This document shows, piece by piece, positions 37,201 to 46,844 of a stretch of DNA of 64,000 nt. The stretch spans positions 3,779,912 to 3,843,911 of the forward strand of contig FN649729.1 of assembly GCA_000310025.1 (NCBI GenBank), read 5' to 3'. Source of the stretch: Ectocarpus siliculosus. Lineage: Eukaryota > Sar > Phaeophyceae > Ectocarpales > Ectocarpaceae. Each line of letters begins with the position of its first letter. Positions within the stretch are counted from its first letter, which is position 1. The notes beneath the pieces are model-generated. The model searched no databases. It saw nothing but the letters and a program-made list of their open reading frames with translations, and was not told the origin of the DNA. Both the position numbers and the translations under genes were made by a program.

Positions 37201-40200
37201 CTGCTCGTGGCCGCTCGTGAAATTCTGCCCAGCTCCGACGGAAGGGCGCCCGTGGCTAGTTCCGCCGCCTTGAGTCGCACGGGTATACACACGCTCGTGT
37301 GATACAAGGCGGCGGACCTAGTCACGATCGCCATTCCGTCGGAGCTGGGAAGAACTCCACAATCGACCAGAGGCAGCAGATATGGATAATACACTCCACA
37401 CCCCACCGCGACGGCCATGGAGCAGAATGAAAAAAGGGCTACCGCCGGAGGTCGCGCCGTAGGAACCCCAAGCACCACCACTACTAGGGTGCAGAGTCTT
37501 GAGATCCCGCTGCATCAGCTCATTGTCCTGCTTGTCTCCAATGATAGCGGCGGAGTTCGGGTGCCTTGGTTAGCTGCTGCCCCTGGCCACTCGTGAGATT
37601 CTACCTAGCTCCGACGGAAGGGCGCTCGTGACTAGTTCCGCCGCCTTGAGTCGCACGGGTTTACACACGCTCGTGTGATACAAGACGNNNNNNNNNNNNN
37701 NNNNNNNNNNNNNNNNNNNNNNNNNNNNNNNNNNNNNNNNNNNNNNNNNNNNNNNNNNNNNNNNNNNNNNNNNNNNNNNNNNNNNNNGTGCCCCAAGTAC
37801 TACCGCCGCTAGGGTGCGGAGCCTTGAGATCCCGCTGCATCAGCTGGTTGTCCTGCTTGTCTCCGATGATAGCGGTGGGATTCGGGTGCCTTGACTTCAT
37901 TCACTGCCCGTGGCCGCTCGTGGCATTCTGACGAGCTCCGATGGAAGGGTGCCCGTGGCTAGTTCTGCCGCCTTGAGTCGCACGGACATACACGCTCGTG
38001 TGATACAAGGCGGCGGGGACCTAGCCACGAGCGCCATTCCGTCGGAGCTGGGTAGAATTCCACCAGAAGCCAGGGGGGCAGCGGGCGGCGAAGGCATGCC
38101 AAACCCCACCACCAACATCAGAAACAAGCGGAGCAGAGCCAACTCTTACAGCTGGACTTCATTCCGCTGCCCCTGGCCGCTCGTGAAATTCTACCCAGCT
38201 CCGACGGAAGGACGCTCGTGGCTAGTTCCGCCGCCTTGAGTCGCACGGGTGTACCCACGCTCGTGTGATACAAGGCGGCGGACCTAGTCACGATCGCCAT
38301 CCCGTCGGAGCTTGGAAGAACTCCGCGACCGGCAAGGGACAGCGGACAGCGGACAGCCGAGGCACTCTTAACCCCACCGCGATGGCGATGGAGAAGTATC
38401 CAGATCAACCGACGGAGTATCCACAGCACGAAGTCATGAGCGGGATGGCCCCCATGTTTCCGTCCTGGGCGGTGGGGTTAGGGTGCCTTAACAATATATG
38501 CTGTCCGTGGCCGCTCGTGAATTTCTACCTAGCTCCGATGGAAGGGCGCTCGTGACTAGTTCCGCCGCCTTGAGTCGCACGAGCGTTTACAAACGCTCGT
38601 GCGATACAAGACGGCCGAACTAACCACGAGCGCCATTCCGTCGGAGCTAGGGAGAAATCCACCAGAAGCCAGGGGCAGCGGATAGCCAAGGCACCCAAAC
38701 CCCACCATCAACATCGGAAACAAGCGGGCAGGGCCCACTCCTACATATGAACTCCTTTCGGCTGCCCCTGGCCGCTCGTTGAATTCTGTCTAGCCCCGAC
38801 GGAAGGGCGCCCGTGACTAGTTCCGCCGCCTTGAGTCGCACGGGTATACACACGCTCGTGTGATACAAGACGGCGGACCTAGTCACGAGCGCCATTCCGT
38901 CGGAGCTGGGAAGAACTCCACCAGAAGCTAGGGGTAGCGGATAGCCCAAGGAAACCAAACCCCACCACCGACAGCGGAAACAAGCGGGGCAGGCCCACTC
39001 CTACATCTGAACTCCATGCCGCTGCCCCTGGCCGCTCGTGAAATTTTGCCCAGCTCCGACGGAAGGGCGCTCGTGACTAGTTCCGCCGCCTTGAGTCGCA
39101 CGGGTATACACACGCTCGTGTGATACAAGGCGGCGGACCTAGTCACGAGCGCCATCCCGTCGGGGCTGGGAAGAACTCCACGAGCGGCCAGGCTCAGCGG
39201 ATAGCGGACAGCCGAGGCACCTCAACCCCGCCGCGAATAGCGATGGACAAGTATCCAGAGCTACAAACGGAGGTAGCGCCAGAGGGGGACCCAGCACTAC
39301 ACCGCCAGAGCGCGGGGTCATGATGTGGCTGGCCCGCATGTTTCCGCCGTTGGCCATGGGGTTTGGGTGCCATGGCTACACCCGCTGTCCGTGGCCGCTC
39401 GCGGAATTCTGTCCCGTTCCGGTGGAAGGGCGCTCGTGCCTAGTTCTGCCGCTTCGAGTCGCACGGGTACACGCACGCTCGTGCGACACAAGGCGGCGGA
39501 ACTAGCCACCCACCGCCATCCCATCGGAGCTGGGAAAAATTCAACAACCGGCGGGGGTCAGCGGATTGGAAGGCACCCAAATTCTGCAGCCAACATCAGA
39601 AACAGGCAGGGCAGCCGCTAATGACTCCGCACCCTCGCGCCGGTAGGGTTCGAAAGTTACTCCGCCGCGACCTCCGGCGGTACCTTGAGATCCGGCTGCA
39701 GAAGCGGGCTGTTCCGCTTGTTTCAGGCGTTGGTGGCGGGGTTTGGGTGCCATGGCTACATAAGCTGCCCCTGGCCAGTCGTGGAATTCCACCTAGCTCC
39801 CATGGAACGGTGCCCGTGCCTAGTTCCGCCGCCCTGAATCGCACGGGTATACACACGCTCGTGTGACACAAGGCGGCGGAACTAGCCGCGAGCGCCATCC
39901 CATCGGAGTTGGGGAAAATTCAACGAGCAGCCAGGGGCAGCGGATAGCAAGGAACCCAATGCCTGCCGCCAACGCCAGAAGCAAGCGGGGCAGCCCGCTC
40001 ATTACTCCGCACTCTGGTGAAGTTACTGCTGGGGGCTCCTCCATCGCCGCCGTGTGTTACAGTGACTTATCCTGATTGCCCTCATCCCATCACTCACGAC
40101 ACTGACTAGTGCAACCTTCAGAAAGCAGGTGCCGAGGAAAGGACTTTTGGCATGTGGAAGGGACATGAATAAATGAGGCACTTCACGCCTGCCCTCGCCC

Positions 40201-43200
40201 GAAGGGCTTGCAAGGGGGAGAGATACCAACCACTAGCGCAACAGCGAAATGGCCCTTTCCCGATACATATCTTTGCCCCCAAGTTGCGAATCCATTACCA
40301 AACGCTTTCGCTAGACCAACTGCTGTTGTCCGCCACAAAGCATCCAACAAACAATGCTCTCTCTCCATCTCTCTCTCTTGCCTGCCCTCCTCTTACTTTG
40401 ATTTTCTTTACCTGGGTCTCGTCGTGCATCACAATGTCTCCTCCCATACGACCATGATCTCCCTGTCTCTCTTCTTTTGCCTGCCCTGTTCTCACCTGGG
40501 TCTCGTCGCACATCAGGATGTCTCCGTCTATACAACCATGCTCTCTCTCTCTCTTTTCATACTTTGCCTGCCCTGTTCTCACCTGGGTCTCGTCGTACAT
40601 CAGGATGTCTTCGTCGATGAAGGCGGCCTGTATAAAGTTCACCATCTCAAGGGTAACGTACAAGCTGATCGGGACGAAGTTGTTGTACAGGATGAGGAAC
40701 GTGAACCACTGCCCCACGCTGCTCGAAGAATCGGAGGACTCGCAGTTGTCCCTGGCATACACACGTATACATATGCCGACCGCGGAAAAGGAAAATGTGC
40801 CATGACAGGGGTGAACGCGCAGGTATCCAGGAAAAGGTGAACAGCAGAAATAATAACGCATCCAGAAGGAGGCTTTCCAACCCCAAAACGTCGGTTTTTG
40901 GGAACAAAGACTGTCGTGGATTTCGAAAACTCCCATAACGCCCAAGCATGCAGATCTGCGACAGACACACTGATCAACTACGAGGACACAGATTTACCAA
41001 ACGCATGCAGGTCTACGACAAGCGCACACATGTACGAAAACCATGAACATGAAAAAAAACTGTCTTGGTTTTCGAAAACTTCCAAACCAACAGGCATACA
41101 ATTGGACGTACCTACGATGAGCGCACAGATGTACCATACGCATGAAGATCCACGACAAGCACACAGATCTACGAATACCATGCAGATCAGTGACAGGGTC
41201 CACGAAAACCACACACACATCTACAGCAGCCCACATATCTACAACGAGAGGGACACACACCTTGCACAACGCGTATTAATGATCACTGGAAGGGTCGAGT
41301 ATTCTGCTAAAGCGAGTCCTACGGACGCACGCCGATAAAACTGCAAAAAAATATATATTTATTTTTCAAAAAAGTATCGCCGGGGAAAAAAGCACGACAG
41401 CAGTCTTGAGGGAAGTTTCAGCGTTTTCAAACAAAAAAAACAAAACGGGATGAAAACCGTACCGGAAAAGCGGGACGGGGCTGTTGTCGGAGTCGTAGCA
41501 GAGGTAGTAGAGCTTGTCATCGTTCTCCGCCTCGAAGACCAAGTATCCCACCAAGGACAGGGTGGTCACGACGGCCATGCACGTGAAGATGACGAACATG
41601 ATCTTGTTCGTCACCTTTCGATCGAACAAAACATAAAAAGGGGTACAACAAAAAATAAAAATAGAAGAGAGAATAAGCATGTGAAGATCACGAACATAAT
41701 CTTGTTCGTCACCTTTCGATCGAACAAAAAATAATAGTAAGGGGGTACAAAAAAAAAAAAAAAGAGAGAGAAAATTCGCACGTAAAGATCACGAACATGA
41801 TTCTTGTTCGTCGCCATTCGAGCAAACAAAAACAAAAAAGGGGATATATGTATACGAGAAAAAAAACACATGATCTCGTTCGTCACCTTCCCACAAACAA
41901 AGAAAAAAAAAGCGGGTACAGAAAAGGGCCCTCAGAAGCGCCGGTTGAATAGTGCCGACGCCCGGTATAGTGCAGCTGTTTTGGGCGGGCATAGACGGAA
42001 TCACCAAAGTCACTCAGTACTTTGAATAGTGCCGGTCCCTCTGATTAGTGCCGGTATACTCGTAACGGTCTGGTCCATACCGGCACTACAGAGGCCCCCC
42101 CACTGTACAATAAAATAGTAAAAAGAGAGTATTCGCACGGAAAGATCACGGACATGATCTTGTTCGTCGCCTTCGAGCTATTTAAACAAAAAAAAGCGGG
42201 TACACTAGACAAGGTTGGCCAAATGAGCAGGTGCGGTAAAAGGGATGGTGAGAGGCGGGGTAAGCACTATTACGCGTTTTGCACGTGTTATTCACGGACG
42301 TACAGTATAGAGAGACCAACCAAAGTAGCCTCACACAAACAGGCGTGTTTCTTCACCTTGTCGAGTTTGCTCTGCTTCGAAGGCACGGACCGAGGGTCCT
42401 TCCTAGGGAAAAAAGACCAAATGAGTATTTCTTCTCTAATCAACACAACAGCCATACTCAAAACAGGCGTCCTTCTTTCACCTTGTCGAGGTTGCTCTGC
42501 TTCGAAGGCACGGATCGAGCGTTCTGCGCGATCTTCGACTCCCTTCCCGTGTAGGCCACCACCCCGATCGCCCACTTCGTGTTCCTCAGCCTCGCCCCCC
42601 GCAGCAGCAGGTTGCTCTGGTCCACGGGAACGTCGCGCGAGCCCGTCCCGCCCCCACCCCCCTCCCCGGAGTCATCTTGCGGGCCCCCCGCCCCGCCGTG
42701 GAGCGTTAGGGTGCCGGTGAAGAAGTGAATGCGAGCGTTGGGAGCTTCGTACTCCAGCTGGCAGACAAGAGGAGTACGAACGGGGGCGCTGGTGGTTTTC
42801 ATAGTTGTCGAGAGGCATACATTATCTAGAGGTCCCCCACGTAACCAGCATCCATCGTGGGCGACTCATTTTCACAAACAGGTAGGCAACAGGTGAAAGC
42901 TAGCGCTGAGAGGTTTGCGTTCCAGCTGTGAACGCGAGTGAAGCGGAGAACAAGTCCATGAAAGCAGTTAACATCTCACCACCAAACAGCGACAGCAGTA
43001 TCCACCAACACCAACACTACCAACAACAACAAACACCACAAACAACAACAACAACAACAACAACAATGACAACAAAAACAACAACAACAACATCAACAAA
43101 AATGACAACATTCAACACGAACCTCCATCCTGACGCCGTGCAGCTCCTCGGCGCTGGACCACAATGGCCCCGGCGGCTGCCCCGGCCGCGTGGGCGCACT

Positions 43201-46013
43201 GGTCCTAATCTTGAGGTTGGTCTCTCCGTCGATGTTGGCCGTCTCGATGTAGGCGACGCCTCCCGGTTCGGACGAAGAGAGGAGCACCACGTCCGCGGGG
43301 ATCTCTTCCTTGTCGGCGATCTTCACGATCCTGGGGGACATTTAAATGAAGGGCAAGTCTTGTGTACGAGCCGACTTTGAAAATACAAAACATATCTCTC
43401 CCATTCACTGCTGTGGGTACATCTCGAACGGGTTTGCAGTCTTTCTTTGATTCCATATCTATTTTCTGATAATAGTTAACAAATCAGATTTGCCACCCGT
43501 TGCACAGAGCCACTTTGAAACCACACAAGTTGCACGGAGCGACCTTGAAAACAAGGAAAATAATTGTTCACAGAAACGTTAACATTACTCAGGCCACGAC
43601 CATCTCCATCACACAAATCGCACAACCGTTTGCATGGTCATATGGGAGAAATAGAACGGTGTCTAAGCTCATCCCTGTACACAATGTAACCGAAATGGCG
43701 ACCGTGAGGAGAGTGAGCGGGAACACTAACTCACATGCCAACCTTGACGTCCTTCCACGCCACCGGCACGAACCCCCCCCTCGTGTGTATGTCCATGGCC
43801 GTGGCCTCCGTGTTGTTCACCTGGGTCAGGTTGCCGCCGCCGCCGCCGGGCCAAAATCACACGGCAGTCCACGCACGCATGCATGCAAAGAGAAATTGGA
43901 TTTCAAAACCACAGGGGATACATCGCTCTGTATGCTGCTTGGGGAATCGCATGCATAGAAACACTGGTAGTGCTTCGCGTATGCTGTGGGTTCATTGCTA
44001 ACGTATCCCAGACCCTTTTCTATGGGTAGAGATGGATTCGTTGTGTCACGATTAAGAAAAAACAAAACAAAAACACACACACAAGTAACCGAGTAACATC
44101 GGTCGGCTGGTGACTGGTCGATCGGCGAGACACAGCGGGAAGGAAGGAGTGTAGATTACTGTGCTCTCACTCAAGTTTGGGGTCGTCCCTATTGGGACGA
44201 ACGCTCATCAAAGGCGCGCAACATAATCCTCAATGGGTGAGAATGAGTTTCTAGTAACATTTGATGTGATACTCCAACTCCTGTTCATTCTTTTTTTTTT
44301 TGTGTGTCTTCACTTCAAAGCAGCGCTCACAGCGCTTGTGCCGTTTACTCCAACCCGTGGTCACACAGAATGGTTTCTCTCCCTGAGCCCCCCTGCCCAC
44401 CCTTCCTGCGGCACTGCTTTGCCTTCGATTCTTGATGCGAGAAGAGTGAGGCACTCTCTTCCCTCTGTACCACCGCGTGTCGCCGTTGCTGTTGGTGCAG
44501 AACGTGGGTGATACCTACAACCGCCCACATGCCTGCCCTAACTCTGCTGCTGTCGTTATCGTCAGCACTGCTGCTGCTGATGATGATGATGTTGCCGTAA
44601 ATCCGCGAGTGCCACAAAAAATACTTCTGAAAACAACGGATGCTGGCTGCTGCAGCAGCACACCTCCCCAACGGGAAACAGCCCGTAAACATATTGGCGT
44701 ATGCCTACCTGGCTCAAAGAGCAGCCAGGTTTGAAAACAGCAAACAGTGATACTTGTCCTCTGGCTATGAACATCCTCATCTCCGACCAATAATTAGCCT
44801 GTCGAGTTCTTTGGTGTAGTTGTGTGCTCGAAATGCTTCGATAATAGAATTTCATTTCTGAATTTGAATTCGATTTTCCGTGGCAACGCGCGGCATGGAT
44901 GATACCCGAACACACCAGCAGCAGATTCCTCCGTTACATACACAGAGAGCAGTCTTGATAATGTGGGGCTCTCGTGGACAGGGCTCTAGTGGACTCAAAA
45001 GTACAACAAGAACTGGAGCAGCAGTGTGCGTTATATACAAGCAAGGACTCAAGAGCACTAGGTTCTCGGGCAACATAAAGGCCAAACGGTAGTGGAGAGG
45101 GGCATCGACCCGAGAGCACGTGACCGATGGCGATGGTATTTATGTAGGCTATGCATAGAGGCAGCGCAACGAGTGGAGGCATCACGCACCCACGGAAGGC
45201 TTACTCCACGCGCGGAGGCGCCGCAATATATTTTTAAAATGTACAAATACGGTACAGATGAAAGCGTCTCCATCCAAAGATCGCAGCAGCCCAACATTTT
45301 GAACAACACGTATACTGCAATCATGTGTGTACGGCATTATGCACGTTTCCCTACACCCACAGCTGGCGAATTCTTTATTGCTTGTGTACCGTCAACAACA
45401 ACTGCTATTACAGCAGTACCCGCAATACCAACGAACTATTTTGTGTGTGTGTGTGTCTGCTCTACTGTTCTGCCTGGAAGCCACCAGCCCCGCGGGTCCG
45501 AAGGCAGTGCCGTCCCCTCACGAGGTGAGCAAATGCCCAACATAATTATTGATCCAGGAAGCAGACAGAGCACTACAAGCCCTTTTTGCTGCAGTGCATG
45601 GATAGCTTGTTGTAGCGCCAACGGGAAACGCATCTTACATGCATTCAACTGTTCTCACTCACCCGGTTGTCGGAACGATGTCTCTTGAGGTCCTCGGCCC
45701 CGTCCTTGACCATGGTTACGCTGAGCACGAGGATGAGCGGGATGATGGTGGAGAAGGGCGCCAGCGGACTCTCGAACAGGTCGGTGTACCAGCCGAGCAT
45801 CATCAGCACGCTGATCACGAGGAAGTAGACGTTCGCTATCCGCCGGAACTGCTCGAAGAGCGACCTGGGCACGAAGGTGATCACGTTGTACTTGGAGGTC
45901 ACCACGCTGTTGTCGGCCATCGCGCTCTGCTCCTGCCCTCCGATGACGCCCTCCCGGAGGATGTCGATCGTCCGGAAGGGCTTTATCTCCGGCCTGGTTA
46001 GTATCGCTCCCAT
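18142..46013 (-). CDS. P4-type ATPase, phospholipid flippase
   Basis: The predicted 1381-aa protein would translocate phospholipids from the exoplasmic to the cytoplasmic leaflet using ATP, usually with a CDC50 beta subunit. The N-terminal part has KYNVITFVP and [13 protein letters not shown] (typical of P4) leading into TM1-2. The actuator DGET is at residues 180-183 and the TM4 PISL at 385-388. The phosphorylation motif DKTGT starts at Asp438. The nucleotide domain has [17 protein letters not shown] and [11 protein letters not shown], followed by TGDK at 713-716 and GDGANDVG at 908-915. TM5-10 follow ([28 protein letters not shown]). Residues from about 1165 form a hydrophilic tail. All catalytic residues seen are intact. 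The chosen ATG (46011-46013) is the first in frame; the frame stays open upstream to a GTG at 46361, so extra N-terminal sequence is possible. Subfamily and lipid substrate cannot be read here. Confidence 0.95.
18608..18641. repeat. AAC microsatellite in intron 23
   Basis: About nine AAC units lie between flippase exons 23 and 24. Confidence 0.85.
19079..19095. repeat. Poly-G run of 17
   Basis: A homopolymer G tract in flippase intron 22, just upstream (in gene direction) of exon 23. Its length may be inexact for sequencing reasons. Confidence 0.85.
21126..21178. repeat. CAG microsatellite in intron 20
   Basis: An imperfect then perfect CAG run just 3' of the exon 20 donor. It is not part of the predicted coding sequence. 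Confidence 0.85.
21985..22216. repeat. Duplicate of the exon 19 acceptor region
   Basis: The stretch next to the exon 19 acceptor (AGGGGTGTTCGAG, then GGTGACGGGTGCAACATTG) recurs at about 22165-22214, roughly 180 bp upstream in the intron. In addition an 18-bp piece of exon 19 (ATGGCCTGGCACACCCAC) recurs at about 22452-22469. Confidence 0.7.
24945..24975. repeat. Copy of the exon 15 3' border inside intron 15
   Basis: CCTCCTGAATCACCCTGACG and the next two bases match the real exon end near 25130-25151 at 20 of 22 positions. An upstream ACCCGCAAAGCA word also matches intron sequence beside the real donor. Confidence 0.65.
25326..25905. repeat. ~110-bp diverged tandem array at the exon 15 acceptor
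   Basis: Four or five diverged units share AAACCGTGAGACA, ACCATGGG, ATTTCTG and CATCCATC words, filling intron 14 next to exon 15. One unit also carries GTGGGCCTGG, which spans the real acceptor and first exon bases (about 25320-25329). Confidence 0.65.
26427..26605. repeat. ~92-bp tandem duplication beside exon 14
   Basis: Two units (about 26427-26515 and 26519-26605) share GGGGAGGGAGA, GGTGATTG, TTGTTTGGT and ATGTAAATGCAG in order. They sit in intron 13 just upstream of exon 14. Confidence 0.75.
27960..28130. repeat. Three diverged units beside the exon 12 donor
   Basis: Units near 27968, 28028 and 28104 share GGTCGAT(N)TATCGACA and a following C-rich word. They lie in intron 12, ending at a poly-C run next to exon 12. 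Confidence 0.6.
29260..29563. repeat. Border duplications on both sides of exon 10
   Basis: Intron 10 beside the donor has two copies of TCAGAGGTATTT plus a pyrimidine-rich tail (about 29262 and 29314). Intron 9 has a copy of the exon 10 start at about 29527-29563 (GTCCATGACGATGTCCGAG), imitating the real border at 29449-29487. Confidence 0.65.
31166..31223. repeat. CCA/ACA microsatellite in intron 8
   Basis: A trinucleotide run about 45 bp beyond the exon 8 donor; non-coding in the model. Confidence 0.85.
33096..40010. repeat. Palindromic satellite array, ~23 units
   Basis: Each unit is a ~190-bp imperfect palindrome running from CTGCCCCTGGCCGCTCGTG to its inverse. Its centre has ACACGCTCGTGTGATACAAG flanked by inverted GGCGG(A/C) and GAGCGCC words. 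Units alternate with several spacer classes, giving unit-to-unit distances clustering at about 218, 260, 320-340 and 377 bp. Many small open frames on both strands ([11 protein letters not shown]-type) are by-products of the repeat. Confidence 0.93.
37688..37787. other. Assembly gap of 100 N
   Basis: The gap falls inside the palindromic satellite. Sequence on its right (37788-38040) is almost identical to 35215-35470, and sequence on its left (37290-37687) to 36020-36420. The true array length is therefore unknown, and the round 100 is probably a placeholder. Confidence 0.97.
40405..40627 (-). repeat. Three in-frame copies of the exon 6 end and donor
   Basis: The end of exon 6 with its donor ([17 protein letters not shown], donor after 40583) is followed by two diverged copies with donors after 40496 (CAG|GTGAGA) and 40412 (CAG|GTAAAG). 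The distances are 87 and 84 bp, both multiples of three. The exon frame stays open through all three, each copy ending in DETQ in phase 0. Confidence 0.88.
40898..41260. repeat. Degenerate minisatellite in intron 5
   Basis: Imperfect units of roughly 35 bp with ACGCATGCAGATCTACGACA and CACACAGAT words. Two related GGTTTTCGAAAACT(C/T)CCA-type blocks also occur. Non-coding in the gene model. Confidence 0.65.
41585..42190 (-). repeat. Five-copy tandem array of the exon 5 acceptor
   Basis: The first coding bases of exon 5 ([12 protein letters not shown]) with the acceptor and an A/T-rich, GGGGTAC-ended stretch are repeated upstream in intron 4. Equivalent acceptor bases fall at 41614 (real), 41712, 41814, 41886 and 42170. 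Copy 2 still encodes the full [12 protein letters not shown] with an AG acceptor. The last interval (284 bp) becomes 95 bp when the 41919-42105 insertion and one TA are removed. Confidence 0.88.
41919..42105. mobile_element. 187-bp MITE with TA target duplication
   Basis: The ends are inverted repeats: CAGAAAAGGGCCCTC at the left and, read inward from the right, CAGTGGGGGGGCCTC; both continue to a GCCGGT word. TA dinucleotides flank the element (41917-41918 and 42106-42107). CAG-type tips with TA duplication fit the Tc1/mariner superfamily. There is no coding capacity. It sits inside the exon 5 acceptor array and restores the array period when removed. Confidence 0.78.
42351..42405 (-). repeat. 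Copy of the exon 4 end and donor
   Basis: The end of exon 4 ([19 protein letters not shown], donor after 42482) is duplicated 125 bp into intron 4 as [18 protein letters not shown], donor after 42357. The offset is not a multiple of three and the copy is out of frame with the real exon. Confidence 0.85.
43012..43107. repeat. CAA microsatellite beside exon 3 donor
   Basis: An ACA/CAA run of about 95 bp in intron 3, starting within 20 bp of the donor of exon 3. Confidence 0.9.
44291..44469 (-). mobile_element. SINE, 5'-truncated copy
   Basis: The minus strand matches the body of the SINE at 9096-9411 from ACAGAGGGAAGAGAGTG to the A tail, including TGTGTGACCACGGGTTGGA. The tRNA head is missing, as expected of incomplete reverse transcription. 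It lies in flippase intron 1, in gene orientation. Confidence 0.85.
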
Positions 46014-46844
46014 GATTGCGCCTCGAAATAGCGGGAACGGCTTCGCGTAGAAGTGTTGTTGCTGGGGAAGATTGTTGTTGTTGCGGCGGGCGACCTGTTC
46101 TTTTTCCTTGCTGAGCTCCGCTTCCACCCTTCTCCCTAGAAGGCTGGAGAGGTCTCTGCAAGAGCCGTAAAGGCGGAAGAATGTGGAGAGGTCGGGGCTA
46201 GAGGAGCTTGCCGGTGCGGGCGTGCTGCGGCGCCGTTCCGGGCGTCTCTCCGACGCTGCAGCGGCAGTAGGGCTCGCGGCGGGCCGTGCTAAAGGGGTGA
46301 GCTCGCTTTGCTCCGCCCGCAACAGCAGCGAAGACGCCCTGCGAAACCACGGCCTTGCCACCTCTCACCATGCAATGCCCTTGCGAAAGGGAGGAGTGCG
46401 CTTCACCCACACACTCACAGGCCACCCCCGGCTCTGCTAACCGTGTGCACCCTTTCCTATAAGTGCACAACATCCGCTCCTGTCGAACGCTCGGGAGATG
46501 TTTTTTTTTTTCGCGCACGGTTTTTTCAACCATTTTGTTTTCGGGGAGGGGGCGGGGGGGGTACATCAAAAACGCCTTCCAAGCCAGATGGCGGTTTCGG
46601 TGTCATCCAGCGTCGATCGAGGAAAGGACCCCGCATCAAACGCACAAGCAAGGTTCTGAGAGAGTGGAAGAGATGAGACTCTTCACACAGGAAATACTTA
46701 GGCGATATGTACCGAAGCAGCCGTTCACGACGAAACACGCCTGAGTGCACCACAGGGTCGCTTGTACGCTCGTGAGCCGTTGCCTATTAGCTACGGCAAC
46801 GTGCCGCGTCGACCAGTTGCGGTATTTCTACCGGCCCATGAACG
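46014..46844. promoter_or_regulatory. Divergent intergenic region
   Basis: About 830 bp separates the proposed start codons of the flippase gene (leftward) and the LRR/EF-hand gene (rightward), so both promoters should lie here. I see no confident TATA box or other named element. Part of it (46014-46361) stays open in the flippase frame and could be coding or 5' UTR. Confidence 0.5.

Larger units (their letters stand above)
32827..40240. mobile_element. Foldback-like block with ~180-bp diverged terminal inverted repeats, in intron 6
   Basis: The left end (about 32827-33005) and the reverse complement of the right end (about 40240-40066) share GCTGTTGCGCTAGTGGTT at the tip, then CTTCGG and CGTGAAG, and finally a GGGCAATCAGG word. 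Between them lies an array of palindromic units. Terminal inverted repeats around internally palindromic tandem repeats recall foldback (FB/Galileo-type) elements. No transposase frame and no clear target duplication are visible, so mobility is inference. The block accounts for nearly all of the 8.2-kb intron 6. Confidence 0.6.
18142..46013 (-). other. Exon map of the flippase gene (24 exons)
   Basis: Exons, high to low coordinate: 46013-45663, 43820-43735, 43330-43123, 42757-42482, 41614-41463, 40751-40583, 32332-32144, 31464-31270, 30555-30385, 29474-29340, 28901-28806, 28311-28163, 26988-26838, 26402-26169, 25325-25125, 24415-24284, 23913-23830, 23022-22864, 21973-21782, 21368-21210, 20605-20521, 19898-19750, 19054-18860, 18369-18142. 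Each join keeps the frame and the conserved P4 sequence. Nineteen of 23 introns are phase 0. Intron 10 has a GC donor (CAG|GCAAGC). The acceptor of exon 14 and the last three exons (variable tail, outside conserved domains) are the least certain. An alternative end reads through the exon 22 donor to a stop at 19708. Confidence 0.82.

Noticed and set aside
33100-39900. Dozens of 60-120-codon frames such as [11 protein letters not shown]
   Set aside because: They repeat with the palindromic units on both strands and change frame with spacer length; no start, splice or domain support.
40405-42190. A CRISPR-like array of spaced repeats
   Set aside because: Units are diverged copies of the exon 5 and exon 6 borders in a eukaryotic gene, with no uniform spacers or cas genes.
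46014-46361. Flippase start at 46361
   Set aside because: That position is a GTG codon. The first in-frame ATG is at 46011-46013, which leaves a normal P4 N-terminus.
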